NCBI RefSeq assembly: GCF_001679645.1
Contig: NZ_LRUN01000018.1
Location: 1 to 52,910, forward strand
Length of the DNA stretch: 52,910 bases
DNA from: Pseudomonas bananamidigenes
Lineage (GTDB): Bacteria > Pseudomonadota > Gammaproteobacteria > Pseudomonadales > Pseudomonadaceae
Reading direction: 5' to 3'
Part shown: positions 8,424-17,904 of the stretch, one piece after another
Position numbering within the stretch: the first letter of the stretch is position 1
Layout of the letters: each line of letters opens with the position of its first letter
The notes under the pieces: model-generated
Database searches by the model: none
What the model was told of the DNA's origin: nothing
Seen by the model: the letters and a program-made list of their open reading frames with translations, nothing else
Made by a program: the position numbers and the translations under genes

Positions 8424-9875
8424 TCACTGCGCGATGGTTTTCACCGACACGCCGCGTTCGACCGGGGTGGAGCGACCGTAGATGTCTTCGAAACGCTCGA
8501 TATCGTCTTCACCCAGGTACGAACCCGACTGTACTTCGATGATTTCCAGCGGGATCTTGCCCGGGTTGCGCAGGCGATGGACCGAGGCGATCGGGATGTA
8601 GGTCGACTGGTTTTCGGTCAGCAGGAACACGTTTTCGTCGCAGGTCACTTCAGCGGTGCCGCTCACCACGATCCAGTGTTCGGCGCGGTGGTGGTGCATC
8701 TGCAGCGAAAGGCACGCGCCCGGCTTGACCGAGATGTGCTTGACCTGGAAGCGGCCGCCCATGTCCACCGAGTCGTAGGAACCCCACGGACGGTAGACCT
8801 CACAGTGGTTCTGGGTTTCGCTGCGGCCCTGCTCGTTGAGGGTGTTGACCATCTGTTTGACGCCCTGAACCTTGTCCTTGTGGGCGATCATCATGGCGTC
8901 CTTGGTTTCGACCACCACGATGTTTTCCAGACCGATCACCGACACCAGTTTGCCGTTGCCGTGAATCATGCAGTTCTTACTGTCCTGGATCACCACGTCG
9001 CCCTTGCTGACGTTGCCGTTGGCGTCCTTCTCGTTGACTTCCCACAGCGACGACCAGCAGCCCACATCGCTCCAGCCCGCAGTCAGCGGCATCACGCAGG
9101 CGCGCTGGGTCTTTTCCATCACGGAATAGTCGATGGAGTTGTCCGGGCAGCAGGCGAAGGTGGCTTCATCGAAAGTGATGGTGTCCGGGTCCTGAGTGCT
9201 GCGCTCCAGGGTCAGCAGGCAGGTGTCGTAGATGTCCGGATCGTGCTTTTTCAGTTCTTCGAGGAAGCGGCTGGCACGGAACAGGAACATGCCGCTGTTC
9301 CAGTAGTAACCACCGGACTCGACGTACTCGGTGGCCCGTTTGACGTCGGGTTTTTCCACGAAGTGTGAAACACGGCTCACGCCTTCCGGCAGCAGAGAAT
9401 CGCCGGTGGACTTGATGTAGCCGTAACCGGTTTCCGGTTTGGTGGCCGGTACGCCGAACAGCACCATTTCGCCGTTTTCCGCCGCCACGGTGGCCAGGGC
9501 CAGTGCACGTTGCAGGGCTTTCTGGTCTTCAAGGACGTGGTCGGCCGGCAGCACCAGCATCAGTTCGTCACGACCTTCGTTGACCAGCATCATCGCGGTC
9601 AGCGCCACCGCCGGCGCGGTGTTGCGGCCGAACGGTTCCATCAGGATGCGCTGGCATTCCAGATTGCGGTTGGCCAACTGCTCGTTGACGATGAAGCGGT
9701 GATCCTTGTTGCAGACCACGATCGGCGTGTCCATCCCTTCGAACACCAGACGCTCAAGGGTTTGCTGGAACAGCGTGTGTTCGCCGGTCAGGGCGAGGAA
9801 CTGCTTGGGAAACTGCTTGCGCGAAAGCGGCCAGAGACGGGAACCGCTACCACCTGACAAGATCACCGGAATCAT
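8424..9875 (-). CDS. algA: Mannose-1-phosphate guanylyltransferase / mannose-6-phosphate isomerase
   Basis: A 483-residue bifunctional type II PMI-GMP enzyme. It converts fructose-6-P to mannose-6-P and, after AlgC acts, mannose-1-P plus GTP to GDP-mannose. The N-terminal nucleotidyltransferase opens with the pyrophosphorylase signature GGSGSRLWPLSRKQFPKQF (residues 8-26). The C-terminal cupin isomerase carries RPWGSYDSVD and the metal-site motif QMHHHRAEHW. It is the last gene of the alginate operon, preceded by a REP element and followed by a strong terminator. Confidence 0.97.
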   Translation of the reverse strand: MIPVILSGGSGSRLWPLSRKQFPKQFLALTGEHTLFQQTLERLVFEGMDTPIVVCNKDHRFIVNEQLANRNLECQRILMEPFGRNTAPAVALTAMMLVNEGRDELMLVLPADHVLEDQKALQRALALATVAAENGEMVLFGVPATKPETGYGYIKSTGDSLLPEGVSRVSHFVEKPDVKRATEYVESGGYYWNSGMFLFRASRFLEELKKHDPDIYDTCLLTLERSTQDPDTITFDEATFACCPDNSIDYSVMEKTQRACVMPLTAGWSDVGCWSSLWEVNEKDANGNVSKGDVVIQDSKNCMIHGNGKLVSVIGLENIVVVETKDAMMIAHKDKVQGVKQMVNTLNEQGRSETQNHCEVYRPWGSYDSVDMGGRFQVKHISVKPGACLSLQMHHHRAEHWIVVSGTAEVTCDENVFLLTENQSTYIPIASVHRLRNPGKIPLEIIEVQSGSYLGEDDIERFEDIYGRSTPVERGVSVKTIAQ

Positions 9876-9911
9876 AGTGTTTACTCCATAAAATCGATTG
9901 GGTTAGAGGCC

Positions 9912-10003
9912 CTGTGGGAGCGAGCTTGCTCGCGAAGGCGATGAACCAGTCGACATTGATGTTGAATGTCAGACCGTATTCGCGAGCAAGCTCGCTCCCA
10001 CAG
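9912..10003. repeat. REP doublet between algF and algA, GTGGGAGCGAGC family, copy 2
   Basis: The left arm CTGTGGGAGCGAGCTTGCTC starts at 9912 and its inverted copy ends at 10003. It fills most of the 154-base gap between algF and algA inside the alginate transcription unit, so algA expression may be partly uncoupled from the upstream genes. Confidence 0.9.
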
Positions 10004-10029
10004 AGTTACTGCGTCAGTTCACAAAAAAG

Positions 10030-10686
10030 TTAGCGAGTCGATACCGGGCGCTTCACCCAGACCGGCGACAGGTTGCTGCCGTTGCCGGTGACGTACAGCA
10101 CGGCGGCCTCACCGCGCTCCAGGGCGACCGGTTTCACGTCGCCGACTTTCTTGTCGCCCTCGTACAGCGCCAGGCTGACTTTCACCGGGTTGATTTCACG
10201 CTCGCCACGGCCCTTGGCGGCCACGTTCGGCACCACGTCGGTCTTGCCGTCGGCGGTCTTCAGGGTCAGCGGCTTGTCGCTGAGGTTCTGCACGCGCACC
10301 AGGGATTTCTGCTTGTTCTTGAACGGCGGTTCTTCGATCAGTTGCGGCGCGCCGGACGCGTTGTTGACCAGGGTGTAGTAGTGGTCACCGGCGAGTTTTA
10401 CCGGCAGGGTCTGGCTGCCGACCTTGGCGCTGTAGTCGCCGCCGGGCATGAAGCTGAAGTCGCTGCTGGCCAGCGGCGCGACGTCGTTCAGGCTGGTGCT
10501 GCCGACGGTGGCGCTGACTTCAGCGTTGCTGGCGTTGTAGACCCGCACGAAGGTCGAGCCTTTCGGTGCGGTCGGGCCGTACAGTGCAGCGTCGCCACCG
10601 GCAAACGCCTGGACCGACAGCACGCTCAGACCCGCAACCAGAGCGATGCGTTTGGCGAGACGACGAGGAGTTGTAGTGAAAGTCAT
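10030..10686 (-). CDS. algF: Alginate O-acetylation protein AlgF
   Basis: A 218-residue periplasmic protein. A signal peptide ends near VQAFAGG (about residue 30), followed by two beta-rich domains and no enzyme motif. AlgF is needed for O-acetylation of mannuronate and is thought to hand over or scaffold acetyl transfer among AlgI, AlgJ and AlgX. It lies between algJ and algA as in other pseudomonads, with a 58-base gap after algJ. Confidence 0.93.
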   Translation of the reverse strand: MTFTTTPRRLAKRIALVAGLSVLSVQAFAGGDAALYGPTAPKGSTFVRVYNASNAEVSATVGSTSLNDVAPLASSDFSFMPGGDYSAKVGSQTLPVKLAGDHYYTLVNNASGAPQLIEEPPFKNKQKSLVRVQNLSDKPLTLKTADGKTDVVPNVAAKGRGEREINPVKVSLALYEGDKKVGDVKPVALERGEAAVLYVTGNGSNLSPVWVKRPVSTR

Positions 10687-10744
10687 GGTGTACCTCTCTT
10701 TCAGTTTTGCGCCCGATCGGGCGTCTCGGATTTAGTGTTGATTG

Positions 10745-11872
10745 CTACGTTCTGTTGGCGCGCGCGGCTTGTTTGAGCTCTGCGACCCACTGCGGGTCGG
10801 CGTCGCCGATTTCGTTGTTCACAGGCAGATATCGTTCAGGAAACTCCCAGATCAGCACTTGCGGCGGGCTGTTCTTGAAGTCATCGCTTTTCAGGTAGCT
10901 GAGCATCGGCAGGATCGGACCGTGGCCGTCCTCGGCGTAATTGACGACGTCGCTGTGCAGCGCTTGCTTGAGCGCACCGACGAAGTTCCAGTTGGGGTTG
11001 GCGCTGTAGCTGGTACCGATCAGTGCCACCGGCACTTCGCTGTTGGCGAACAAGGCGTCGTCACCGGCAGGCTGTTCGACGGCCACGGTGTTGCGCTTTT
11101 GCAGCGGCTCCTTGGCCGGCATCAGGTTTTCAAACAGTGGATCCAGCGGCAGGAACAGACGCAGGTCGCCCTTGTGCGTGACCTTTTCCGCTGGCGTGGT
11201 AACGAAACGCTGCGGCTCGCCGCTGAGCGGGAACTTGTCGGCGATGGTTTTGGCCAGGGTGTTGGCAGCGATTTCCGCGCCTTCCGGCGTCCAGTGGGTG
11301 TCGGTGCGCAGGAACACTTGCTGGCCGTTCTGCTTGGCCTTTTGCAGCGGGCCGAGCAGGTCGGGGGCGAGGATCCTGTCCGCCGCGACACGGGCGTGGA
11401 AATCCTGATAGAGGTTGGCGTGGATGCTCGCCGGTTTCACGTCACCCAGGTGTTCCGGGTACAGGCGAACCTTGGCCGGCACGATTGCCATCACCAGTTT
11501 CACGCCTTTCTCTTTCAGGGTCTGGCGCACGCCTTCGACCAGCGCGTAGTTGCCTTGCAGGTTCAGCTCTTCATTGACGATCGGGTTGAATTCCTCATCG
11601 CTGTACAACCACTGATCGCGACCGAGCACCACGCCCGGACGACCTTCGTTGAACAGCTTGAAATCCAGCGCGGCCCAGAGGTTGGTGCCCAGGCGCTTGA
11701 TCGGGAATTCATCGTCGTAGTGGGTTTCCACGGCCTTGGTCCAGCGGCCGTTGAGCACCGTCGCATCGGCATTGGTGCTGAAACCGAAGAAGCTGCGCAC
11801 CGACCACAGACCGAGCACCAGCAGGGTCAGCAGAAACAGCGCGATGTAGACGATGCGTAATGAGCGGGTCAT
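10745..11872 (-). CDS. algJ: Alginate O-acetyltransferase AlgJ
   Basis: A 375-residue SGNH-like acetylesterase-fold protein with an N-terminal signal anchor (about residues 7-27). The catalytic features are the DTHWTPEGAE block (Asp and His) and the nucleophile Ser in IGTSYSANPNWNF. Family knowledge places it in the periplasm, accepting acetyl groups exported by AlgI. It begins 10 bases after algI. Confidence 0.95.
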   Translation of the reverse strand: MTRSLRIVYIALFLLTLLVLGLWSVRSFFGFSTNADATVLNGRWTKAVETHYDDEFPIKRLGTNLWAALDFKLFNEGRPGVVLGRDQWLYSDEEFNPIVNEELNLQGNYALVEGVRQTLKEKGVKLVMAIVPAKVRLYPEHLGDVKPASIHANLYQDFHARVAADRILAPDLLGPLQKAKQNGQQVFLRTDTHWTPEGAEIAANTLAKTIADKFPLSGEPQRFVTTPAEKVTHKGDLRLFLPLDPLFENLMPAKEPLQKRNTVAVEQPAGDDALFANSEVPVALIGTSYSANPNWNFVGALKQALHSDVVNYAEDGHGPILPMLSYLKSDDFKNSPPQVLIWEFPERYLPVNNEIGDADPQWVAELKQAARANRT

Positions 11873-11882
11873 GGCAGATCCC

Positions 11883-13448
11883 TCAGAACTGGAAGTAAAG
11901 GAACGGCGAGAAGCTTTGCGCCGAGAGTTTGAGAATCGAGGCGATGAACAGCAGCAGTACCAGCCCGCGCATCACGTAGCGCGACCAGTCCGCCGTCCAG
12001 TACGCCGGTTGCACCTGGGCGTCGACGCCGACGGTGTAGCCCGGTTCGTGGATGCTCGCCGGGTTCTCCCCCGGCGCCGCCTTGATCAGGCCCGGTTGAG
12101 CACCGGCAGGGCCGTCGTTTTCGACGTTGACCGCAGGTCTGGTCTTGACCGGCGGCTTGCTGGTGTACAAATCACGCAGGCCGAAGAACGCCAGGGTCAC
12201 GTAAGCCACCACCAGGGTTGCCACTTGCAGGCCGGTAAGGCTGGCGCGGTTGAGCTCCGACAGCGACCAGTCGCCGAAGCTGAACATCGCGCCGTACATG
12301 CGCCCGGCAACGTGCAGGTTCTCGGCGCGGAAGATCACCCAGCCCATGACCACCAGCAGGAACGTCAGCGCCCAGCGGATCGGGTTGAGGCTGCGCGGCG
12401 AGGTGTTGATGCCGAGCATTTTCTCGATCGCCAGCCACATGCCGTGCCACGCCCCCCAGACGATGTAGGTGATGTTCGCGCCGTGCCACAGACCACCGAG
12501 CAGCATGGTCAGGAACAGGTTGCGATAGGTCATCAGCGTGCCTTTGCGGTTGCCGCCGAGGGTGATGTAGAGGTAGTCGCGCAGCCAGGTCGACAGGCTG
12601 ATGTGCCAGCGGCGCCAGAACTCGGTGATCGACTGGCTGATGTAGGGCTGCTTGAAGTTTTCCATGAAGCGGAAACCCATCATCAGGCCCAGGCCGATGG
12701 CCATGTCGCTGTAGCCGGAGAAGTCGAAATACAGCTGCGCGGTGTAGGCCAGCGCGCCGAGCCAGGCGTCGCCCGTGGTCGGGTTTTGCAGGGCGAAGCA
12801 GTGGTCGGCGACCACGGCGAGGGTGTCGGCGATGAACACCTTTTTGATGAAACCCTGCATGAACCGCGTGCAGCCCTCGGAGAACTTGTCGAGGGTGTGG
12901 GTGCGGTTGTTGAACTGGTCGGCCAGATCACGGAAACGCAATACGGGACCGGCGATCAGGTGCGGGAAGATCGCCACGAACGCCGCGAAGTCGATCAGGT
13001 TGCGGGTGGCCGGGGTGTCGCCACGATAGACGTCGATGATGTAGCTGATGGACTCGAAGATGTAGAACGAGATGCCGATCGGCAACAGCACGTGGGTCAG
13101 GATGAACGGTTCGAGACCGAACGAAGTCATGATCGCGTTGAGGCTGTCGACGCCGAAGTTGGCGTACTTGAAGTAGCCGAGGATGCACAGATCCACTGCC
13201 ACGCCGAGCAGCAGCCAGCGCTGGGCCGGTTTGCTGCGCACGCCGGCGGCGCCGACCTTCAGGCCGATCCAGTAGTTCCACAGGGTGACGCCGGCGAACA
13301 GCGCCAGGAAGTCCACCCGCCACCAGGCATAGAACACGTAGCTGGCGATCAGCAGCAGCAGGTTGCGATAGCGTTGCCCGCTCAGGTAGTACAAGCCGAG
13401 AAAGATCGGCAAGAACAGAAACAGGAACACGTTGGATGAAAATACCAT
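11883..13448 (-). CDS. algI: Alginate O-acetyltransferase AlgI (MBOAT)
   Basis: A 521-residue multi-pass MBOAT protein that moves acetyl groups across the inner membrane for alginate acetylation. Membrane helices run from residue 5 onward (VFLFLFLPIFLGLYYLSG). The MBOAT histidine lies in GGLWHGANITYIVWGAWHG. I chose ATG 13448 (MVFSSNVF), which has GGAGAGAT upstream, over an open extension to 13604, because that extension runs back towards REP-derived sequence. The C-terminal 80 residues include a polar loop before the last helix. Confidence 0.95.
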   Translation of the reverse strand: MVFSSNVFLFLFLPIFLGLYYLSGQRYRNLLLLIASYVFYAWWRVDFLALFAGVTLWNYWIGLKVGAAGVRSKPAQRWLLLGVAVDLCILGYFKYANFGVDSLNAIMTSFGLEPFILTHVLLPIGISFYIFESISYIIDVYRGDTPATRNLIDFAAFVAIFPHLIAGPVLRFRDLADQFNNRTHTLDKFSEGCTRFMQGFIKKVFIADTLAVVADHCFALQNPTTGDAWLGALAYTAQLYFDFSGYSDMAIGLGLMMGFRFMENFKQPYISQSITEFWRRWHISLSTWLRDYLYITLGGNRKGTLMTYRNLFLTMLLGGLWHGANITYIVWGAWHGMWLAIEKMLGINTSPRSLNPIRWALTFLLVVMGWVIFRAENLHVAGRMYGAMFSFGDWSLSELNRASLTGLQVATLVVAYVTLAFFGLRDLYTSKPPVKTRPAVNVENDGPAGAQPGLIKAAPGENPASIHEPGYTVGVDAQVQPAYWTADWSRYVMRGLVLLLFIASILKLSAQSFSPFLYFQF

Positions 13449-13545
13449 CCCGATCTCTCCATGTTTGAACCAACAGTCAAGGGCCAAGGCCCCCCCAAAC
13501 CCCCCCACTGAAAACGGGATGGTTGTATTGCATGCTGCGCATTTA

Positions 13546-13682
13546 CCTGTGGCGAGGGAGCTTGCTCCCGCAGGGGCGCGAAGCGCTCCTTGAAACCTGA
13601 TCACGCGGTGCGTCAGTCAATCCGCGTTCACCGGGTTACGACTGCTTCGCAGCCGGGCGGAGCAAGCTCCCTCGCCACAGGG
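13546..13682. repeat. REP doublet between algL and algI, second family (CTGTGGCGAGGGAGC)
   Basis: CCTGTGGCGAGGGAGCTTGC begins at 13546 and its inverted copy ends at 13682. Its arms differ from the GTGGGAGCGAGC family. It occupies most of the 248-base gap between algL and algI, the largest gap inside the operon. Known internal promoters near algI in P. aeruginosa make this spot of interest, though I see no clear promoter here. Confidence 0.85.
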
Positions 13683-13696
13683 CAATACCGTCAGCC

Positions 13697-14821
13697 TTAA
13701 GAACCCTTGTTGCCTTTCTCGTGGGACGGGTCGTAGACCTTGGTCAAATCCCCGCCGAGGCGAAACGTCTTGAACGGCTGCATGCCGTGCTTCTTCTCCA
13801 GAACCTCCGGCGAACAGGTGTAGAGGCTGCAGAACGGTTCGAGCCAGGCGAATTTCATGTCCTCCTTCAGGTCGGTCATGTCCTGCTCCTTGCCGTTTTT
13901 CCTTTCGAACTGATCCGGGTCTTTCACCCCGGCCAGCACGCGGTCGCCCAGACGTTTGAGCGCGCCGTTGTTTTCCTGACGCAGATCCACACCGTTGACC
14001 TGGGCGAAACTGGCGATCATCGCCAGGGGCGGCAGGGCATAGTTGTGATACGCGAGGGCGCGTTGCTGGCGCTTGAGTTCGTTGGGCAGGTAACCGTCGG
14101 CATCGATCTGATTGACGCCGACCTTGTATTCCTTGACCGCCCAATCGAACAGGTCGCGGCGGTTGGTGGCGATGGACGTCGCCATCACTGACCAGGCGGC
14201 CCAGTACGAGTGGTTGTTGGTTTTTTCCAGCGGCAGGTTGTCCCAGTCGCTGACCACCTGATCGGCCATTTTGCTGAACCAGGCCTCGATCACCTGAGCT
14301 TCCTGCTGATGCTGGGCCAGGGGATGGGAGTCGGAGAACTTCAGGCGAATGTACGAAGAGGCCATGCTGCCCAACGCCCATTTGCGCATCGACTTGCCGG
14401 TGTGGTTGAAGTCCTTGGACATCAATGCATCCGCCCGGGCCCAGGTAACCAGCCAGTTCAGCGTGCAATCGAGCTGCTCCGGGCGACCGTCGCGCATGAA
14501 CTGCATCACCCGTTTGGCGGTACCGCGCTCCAGCGTGGTGATGTCTTTGGTGGTGTCGCGAAAGGCTTTTTCCGACTGCACGTTCAGCGTGGCGCGTGCC
14601 TTGTCCGAGCCTTCGTATTTGCTGCGAAATTGCAGCGGACCGGTGTACGGCGCCGGCGTCGCATCGCAGCCTTCGCTCTTGTCGGTGGTCTTGAATTTAT
14701 CCACGGCGGCGAAGTAGCCCTGAGGCGGACGCAGTGGTGCGGCGGCCTGAGCGGCCCCGGCGAACATCGCCAGGCTCAGCAGGGCGGGTGCCCATAAAGA
14801 TTTCAATGTCGGATTTCGCAT
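13697..14821 (-). CDS. algL: Mannuronate-specific alginate lyase AlgL
   Basis: A 374-residue periplasmic polysaccharide lyase (PL5, alpha/alpha barrel) that clears stray alginate from the periplasm by beta-elimination. A signal peptide ends at AGAAQA. Conserved blocks include [14 protein letters not shown] and the catalytic NNHSYWAAW (Asn-His pair), with the later Arg and Tyr in [23 protein letters not shown] context ([14 protein letters not shown]). I chose ATG 14821, which has GAGG 6 bases upstream; ATG 14833 overlaps the algX stop as ATGA and is an alternative giving four more residues. Confidence 0.96.
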   Translation of the reverse strand: MRNPTLKSLWAPALLSLAMFAGAAQAAAPLRPPQGYFAAVDKFKTTDKSEGCDATPAPYTGPLQFRSKYEGSDKARATLNVQSEKAFRDTTKDITTLERGTAKRVMQFMRDGRPEQLDCTLNWLVTWARADALMSKDFNHTGKSMRKWALGSMASSYIRLKFSDSHPLAQHQQEAQVIEAWFSKMADQVVSDWDNLPLEKTNNHSYWAAWSVMATSIATNRRDLFDWAVKEYKVGVNQIDADGYLPNELKRQQRALAYHNYALPPLAMIASFAQVNGVDLRQENNGALKRLGDRVLAGVKDPDQFERKNGKEQDMTDLKEDMKFAWLEPFCSLYTCSPEVLEKKHGMQPFKTFRLGGDLTKVYDPSHEKGNKGS

Positions 14822-14829
14822 GGCAGACC

Positions 14830-16281
14830 TCATTGCCCGATCTGGGCGGTTTGTTGCCCGGCGCCGGGGAATACGTTGCGTTTGCAGATTTTCGCTTCGA
14901 CTTTCTGTGGCGCGGTGCCCGCATCCGGGCCCTGGACTTCGACCGCCAGCAGGTTCTGCGAGGCCCAGTCTTCGTCGGTGCGCAACTCAAAGGCGAAACG
15001 ACCGTCGGTGTCGGAGGTTTCCGGTTTCTCGATCTTGATGTCCTCGTGGCGACCGTTCATGTACCAGAGGGTGGCTTGCAGCTTTTTCACCGAGGTGTCG
15101 GCGAAGCGGATGTCGACCTGATGGCCGCTGTTCTGCAGGTTCAGGTTCTTGCTGTTGACCAGCAGTTCCTGTTTGCCGCCGGGCTTGAGCGTGGTGCTGG
15201 CGGACATCTGGGTTTCCTTGCCTTCGCAACCGTTGTCCAGCAGCGCCATCATCTGGCGGTAGATGGTTTCCTGGTCGAGGCGGTACAGCGGCGAGAATTC
15301 CCAGATGAGAATTTTCGGCGGGGTTTTCTGGAATTCGTCGCTGCCCAGGTACTGCAACATCGAACCTTCCAGACCGCCGCCGGGGAAGGCGACGTTGAGG
15401 ATGTCGGCGCCGATGGCTTCTTCGAGGAAACCGGCGAAGTTGTAGTTCTTGCCACTGTGGGAGGTGCCCACGAGGGTGATCTGCGGGTTGCCGGAATCAC
15501 CGAACAGGTCGCCGTCGCCCGCTTCGCCTTTCGGCTCGGTGGTGAACTGGTCCATGTACTGGATGGCGTAACTGGTGCCGCACAGCTGTCCGGCCATGTT
15601 GTGCAGGGTGCCGGTCTTGCCCATGCGCCCGGAGCGTCTGGTCTCGAATTCACGCTTGGGAATGTCGGCGAAGGCCGGGATCTGCTTGACCTTCTCGGCC
15701 ACGATTTTTGCCGTGCGCTGCGCGCCGTACGGTGTCCAGTGCTGGTCGCCACGGAAGTAAAAATCGTGGGCGGGCAGGGTTTCGGGCAGCGATTCGTTGG
15801 TCAGCGGCGACAGGTCCGGCACCACGTAACCCATCTTCGCGAAACGGCCGAGCATGGTCTTGTAATTGGCCAGCGCCTTCTCGTAATCGAACGAGGCTTT
15901 TTCCGCCGGGTTGAGCTTGTTGCGATTCACCAGGCCACGGGTTGGCTGGTAAACGATCACCAGCTCGACACCTTTGGCCTTGAACGCATCGTGCAATTGT
16001 TGCAGACGCTTGTAGCCGGCGGGTGTGGTGTTGAACTCGGTGCGCAGATCTTCCTGGGTCCGGAACAGCCAGTCGCCTTGCGCCTGCACCAGCGTGGTGA
16101 AGTTCTGCTGATAACGGGTGGTGTAGTTCTTCGCGTCATGAGCGGCAGGGCACAGGCTGCAGCAAGGTTCGGCGGTGAACTTCGGCGGCTGGACTTCATC
16201 CGCGCGGGCGCCGTTGACGGCCGCCAGAATGCCCACGGTCAGGGCCGACAGGCTGAGTAATTTGATCAGGTGTGGGTGCAT
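14830..16281 (-). CDS. algX: Alginate biosynthesis protein AlgX (O-acetyltransferase)
   Basis: A 483-residue periplasmic protein with a signal peptide ending at VNGARA. The N-terminal SGNH-like domain carries [15 protein letters not shown] (Asp and His) and the nucleophile Ser in [13 protein letters not shown]; the C-terminal carbohydrate-binding module spans about residues 340-475. AlgX makes the final acetyl transfer onto polymer and binds AlgK and MucD. The stop overlaps the first possible algL start, and algG ends 10 bases upstream. Confidence 0.96.
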   Translation of the reverse strand: MHPHLIKLLSLSALTVGILAAVNGARADEVQPPKFTAEPCCSLCPAAHDAKNYTTRYQQNFTTLVQAQGDWLFRTQEDLRTEFNTTPAGYKRLQQLHDAFKAKGVELVIVYQPTRGLVNRNKLNPAEKASFDYEKALANYKTMLGRFAKMGYVVPDLSPLTNESLPETLPAHDFYFRGDQHWTPYGAQRTAKIVAEKVKQIPAFADIPKREFETRRSGRMGKTGTLHNMAGQLCGTSYAIQYMDQFTTEPKGEAGDGDLFGDSGNPQITLVGTSHSGKNYNFAGFLEEAIGADILNVAFPGGGLEGSMLQYLGSDEFQKTPPKILIWEFSPLYRLDQETIYRQMMALLDNGCEGKETQMSASTTLKPGGKQELLVNSKNLNLQNSGHQVDIRFADTSVKKLQATLWYMNGRHEDIKIEKPETSDTDGRFAFELRTDEDWASQNLLAVEVQGPDAGTAPQKVEAKICKRNVFPGAGQQTAQIGQ

Positions 16282-16291
16282 AAAATTATCC

Positions 16292-17878
16292 TCAGTCCTG
16301 CAGTTCGGTCTGGCGTTCGACGGGGTCGATCAGCACGGCTTTCTGCTGGCGCACCAGCAGGTCGAGAATTTCATCTTGACGGTCACCCAAAACGCCGTTG
16401 AAGCTGATGCCGCTGGATTTGGTCGGCGCCAGCATCGACACGCGGTACAGCTCGACGCTCAGCGGCGAGTCGATGGCCATCGGGCCGCTGCCGTTGGCCG
16501 CCAGTTCACCGCCGACCACAATCAGCGAAACCTGGGCGTCGAACGGGTCGAGCTTGATGTCGCGGTCGGTGTCGGTCAGGTCCTTGATGTGGCCGTAGAC
16601 GCCGGTCAGGCCGTTGGCCATGGCAACGTTTTCGTAGAGGCGGATGTTCACGCTGTTACGAATGCGGATGCCGTGGCGCTTGTTGCTGATGACCTTGTTG
16701 CCCCACAGCAGGTTGTCGGCGGACTCGTAGAGCGTGATGCCGTCGGTGTGGTTCTTGTAGATCTCGTTCCAGGCGACGATGTTGTTGATGCTGTTACGGT
16801 CGATCACCAGGCCGGAGAGGTGGTTGTCGAAGCTCTTGTTGTTGAAGATGAAGCTGTCGTTCACCTCACGGGAAATGATGATCCCGTGCTTCTTCTTCGT
16901 GCCGTACACCGTGTTCTCGGCAATGATCAGACCGTGAGAACGGTCGTGGGGGTCGATGCCGTAAACGATGTTGTCCTTGTAGGTGTTGCCCTTGACCACG
17001 AAGTCGCGGGTCTCGTAGCAGTAGAAGCCGTACCACATGTCCGAGAACTCGGAACCGACGATCCAGCCGGTCGGCTCCGGACGCTTGAGCACCTTGGCCA
17101 TGTTCGGCGTGTACTGGGAAATACTCACGCCGTAGGACTTACTGTTGGCGTAGCCGAAGCTGGCCATCTTGCTGTTGACGATGTAGGTCTCGGTGCCGCC
17201 CCAGGCCAGCAGGAACGGACGGAATTCCTTTGGCGAACGGAAGGTAGCCGGGCCGTTGTCCTTCTCGCGCCAGCCGGTGACTTTGGTGTCACGCACGAAC
17301 AACTGGCCGTCGTTGACCAGGAACGAACCGGCCTCCTGGGACAGGCGCAGTTCCTGGGTCTGGCCGTCGATTTCGAGGATGCCTTTGCGACCGACCACGA
17401 TCGGCAGCTTCGCCAGGTACACGCCCGGCGAAGTTTCGCTGAAGTATTGTTTGGGCAGTTTCTGCGCCAGTTCCTTGAGGTTCATGTAGCCGTCGTCGAC
17501 GAAGATCGCCTGCGGGATGCCGTGCTGACGCACCACCCATTCGGCCATTTTGTTGTCGCCGCCGATGAAGTCCTTCAGGGCGTCTTCCTGCATCATCCGG
17601 CGCACGCTGATCTTGCCCGGTTTGCTGCGCACGATTTTCGCGGCGGCAGCCTCGGCGGTGAAGCCTGTGAGGTCGGGCAGTTTCGGCTTGTCCAGCTCCA
17701 GCGCGTCGGTCGGGGCGCTGCTGACGGTGTAGGTCTTGGCCTGTTGCAGCTCCTTGGCAGTGGTCACCGGTTTGGCCGGTTGCGGTGCGACCGGTTCGAC
17801 ACTGGCAAAGGTGCTTGCCGAGGCCAGCAGCATCGCCCCGGCCAGCAGGCTGAGCGAGCCTTTCCTTGGGTTGTTCAT
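16292..17878 (-). CDS. algG: Poly(beta-D-mannuronate) C5-epimerase AlgG
   Basis: A 528-residue periplasmic right-handed beta-helix enzyme that converts mannuronate to guluronate in the polymer. The signal peptide is MNNPRKGSLSLLAGAM to STFA. The catalytic DPHDRSHG motif is present in a run of parallel beta-helix repeats (for example NNIVAWNEIYKNHTDGITLY). I chose ATG 17878, with GGGAG 8 bases upstream; an alternative ATG at 17905 overlaps the algE stop by one base and would add nine residues before the signal peptide. Confidence 0.95.
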   Translation of the reverse strand: MNNPRKGSLSLLAGAMLLASASTFASVEPVAPQPAKPVTTAKELQQAKTYTVSSAPTDALELDKPKLPDLTGFTAEAAAAKIVRSKPGKISVRRMMQEDALKDFIGGDNKMAEWVVRQHGIPQAIFVDDGYMNLKELAQKLPKQYFSETSPGVYLAKLPIVVGRKGILEIDGQTQELRLSQEAGSFLVNDGQLFVRDTKVTGWREKDNGPATFRSPKEFRPFLLAWGGTETYIVNSKMASFGYANSKSYGVSISQYTPNMAKVLKRPEPTGWIVGSEFSDMWYGFYCYETRDFVVKGNTYKDNIVYGIDPHDRSHGLIIAENTVYGTKKKHGIIISREVNDSFIFNNKSFDNHLSGLVIDRNSINNIVAWNEIYKNHTDGITLYESADNLLWGNKVISNKRHGIRIRNSVNIRLYENVAMANGLTGVYGHIKDLTDTDRDIKLDPFDAQVSLIVVGGELAANGSGPMAIDSPLSVELYRVSMLAPTKSSGISFNGVLGDRQDEILDLLVRQQKAVLIDPVERQTELQD

Positions 17879-17904
17879 GTCGGGCACTCCCTTCGCGGTT
17901 TGCA

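Noticed and set aside
8262..9368. 368-codon plus-strand frame opposite algA
   Set aside because: Antisense shadow; it also crosses the alginate terminator.
13449..13604. Longer N-terminus for AlgI
   Set aside because: The added codons run back into REP-type sequence and the start at 13448 has a good ribosome site and the usual first helix.
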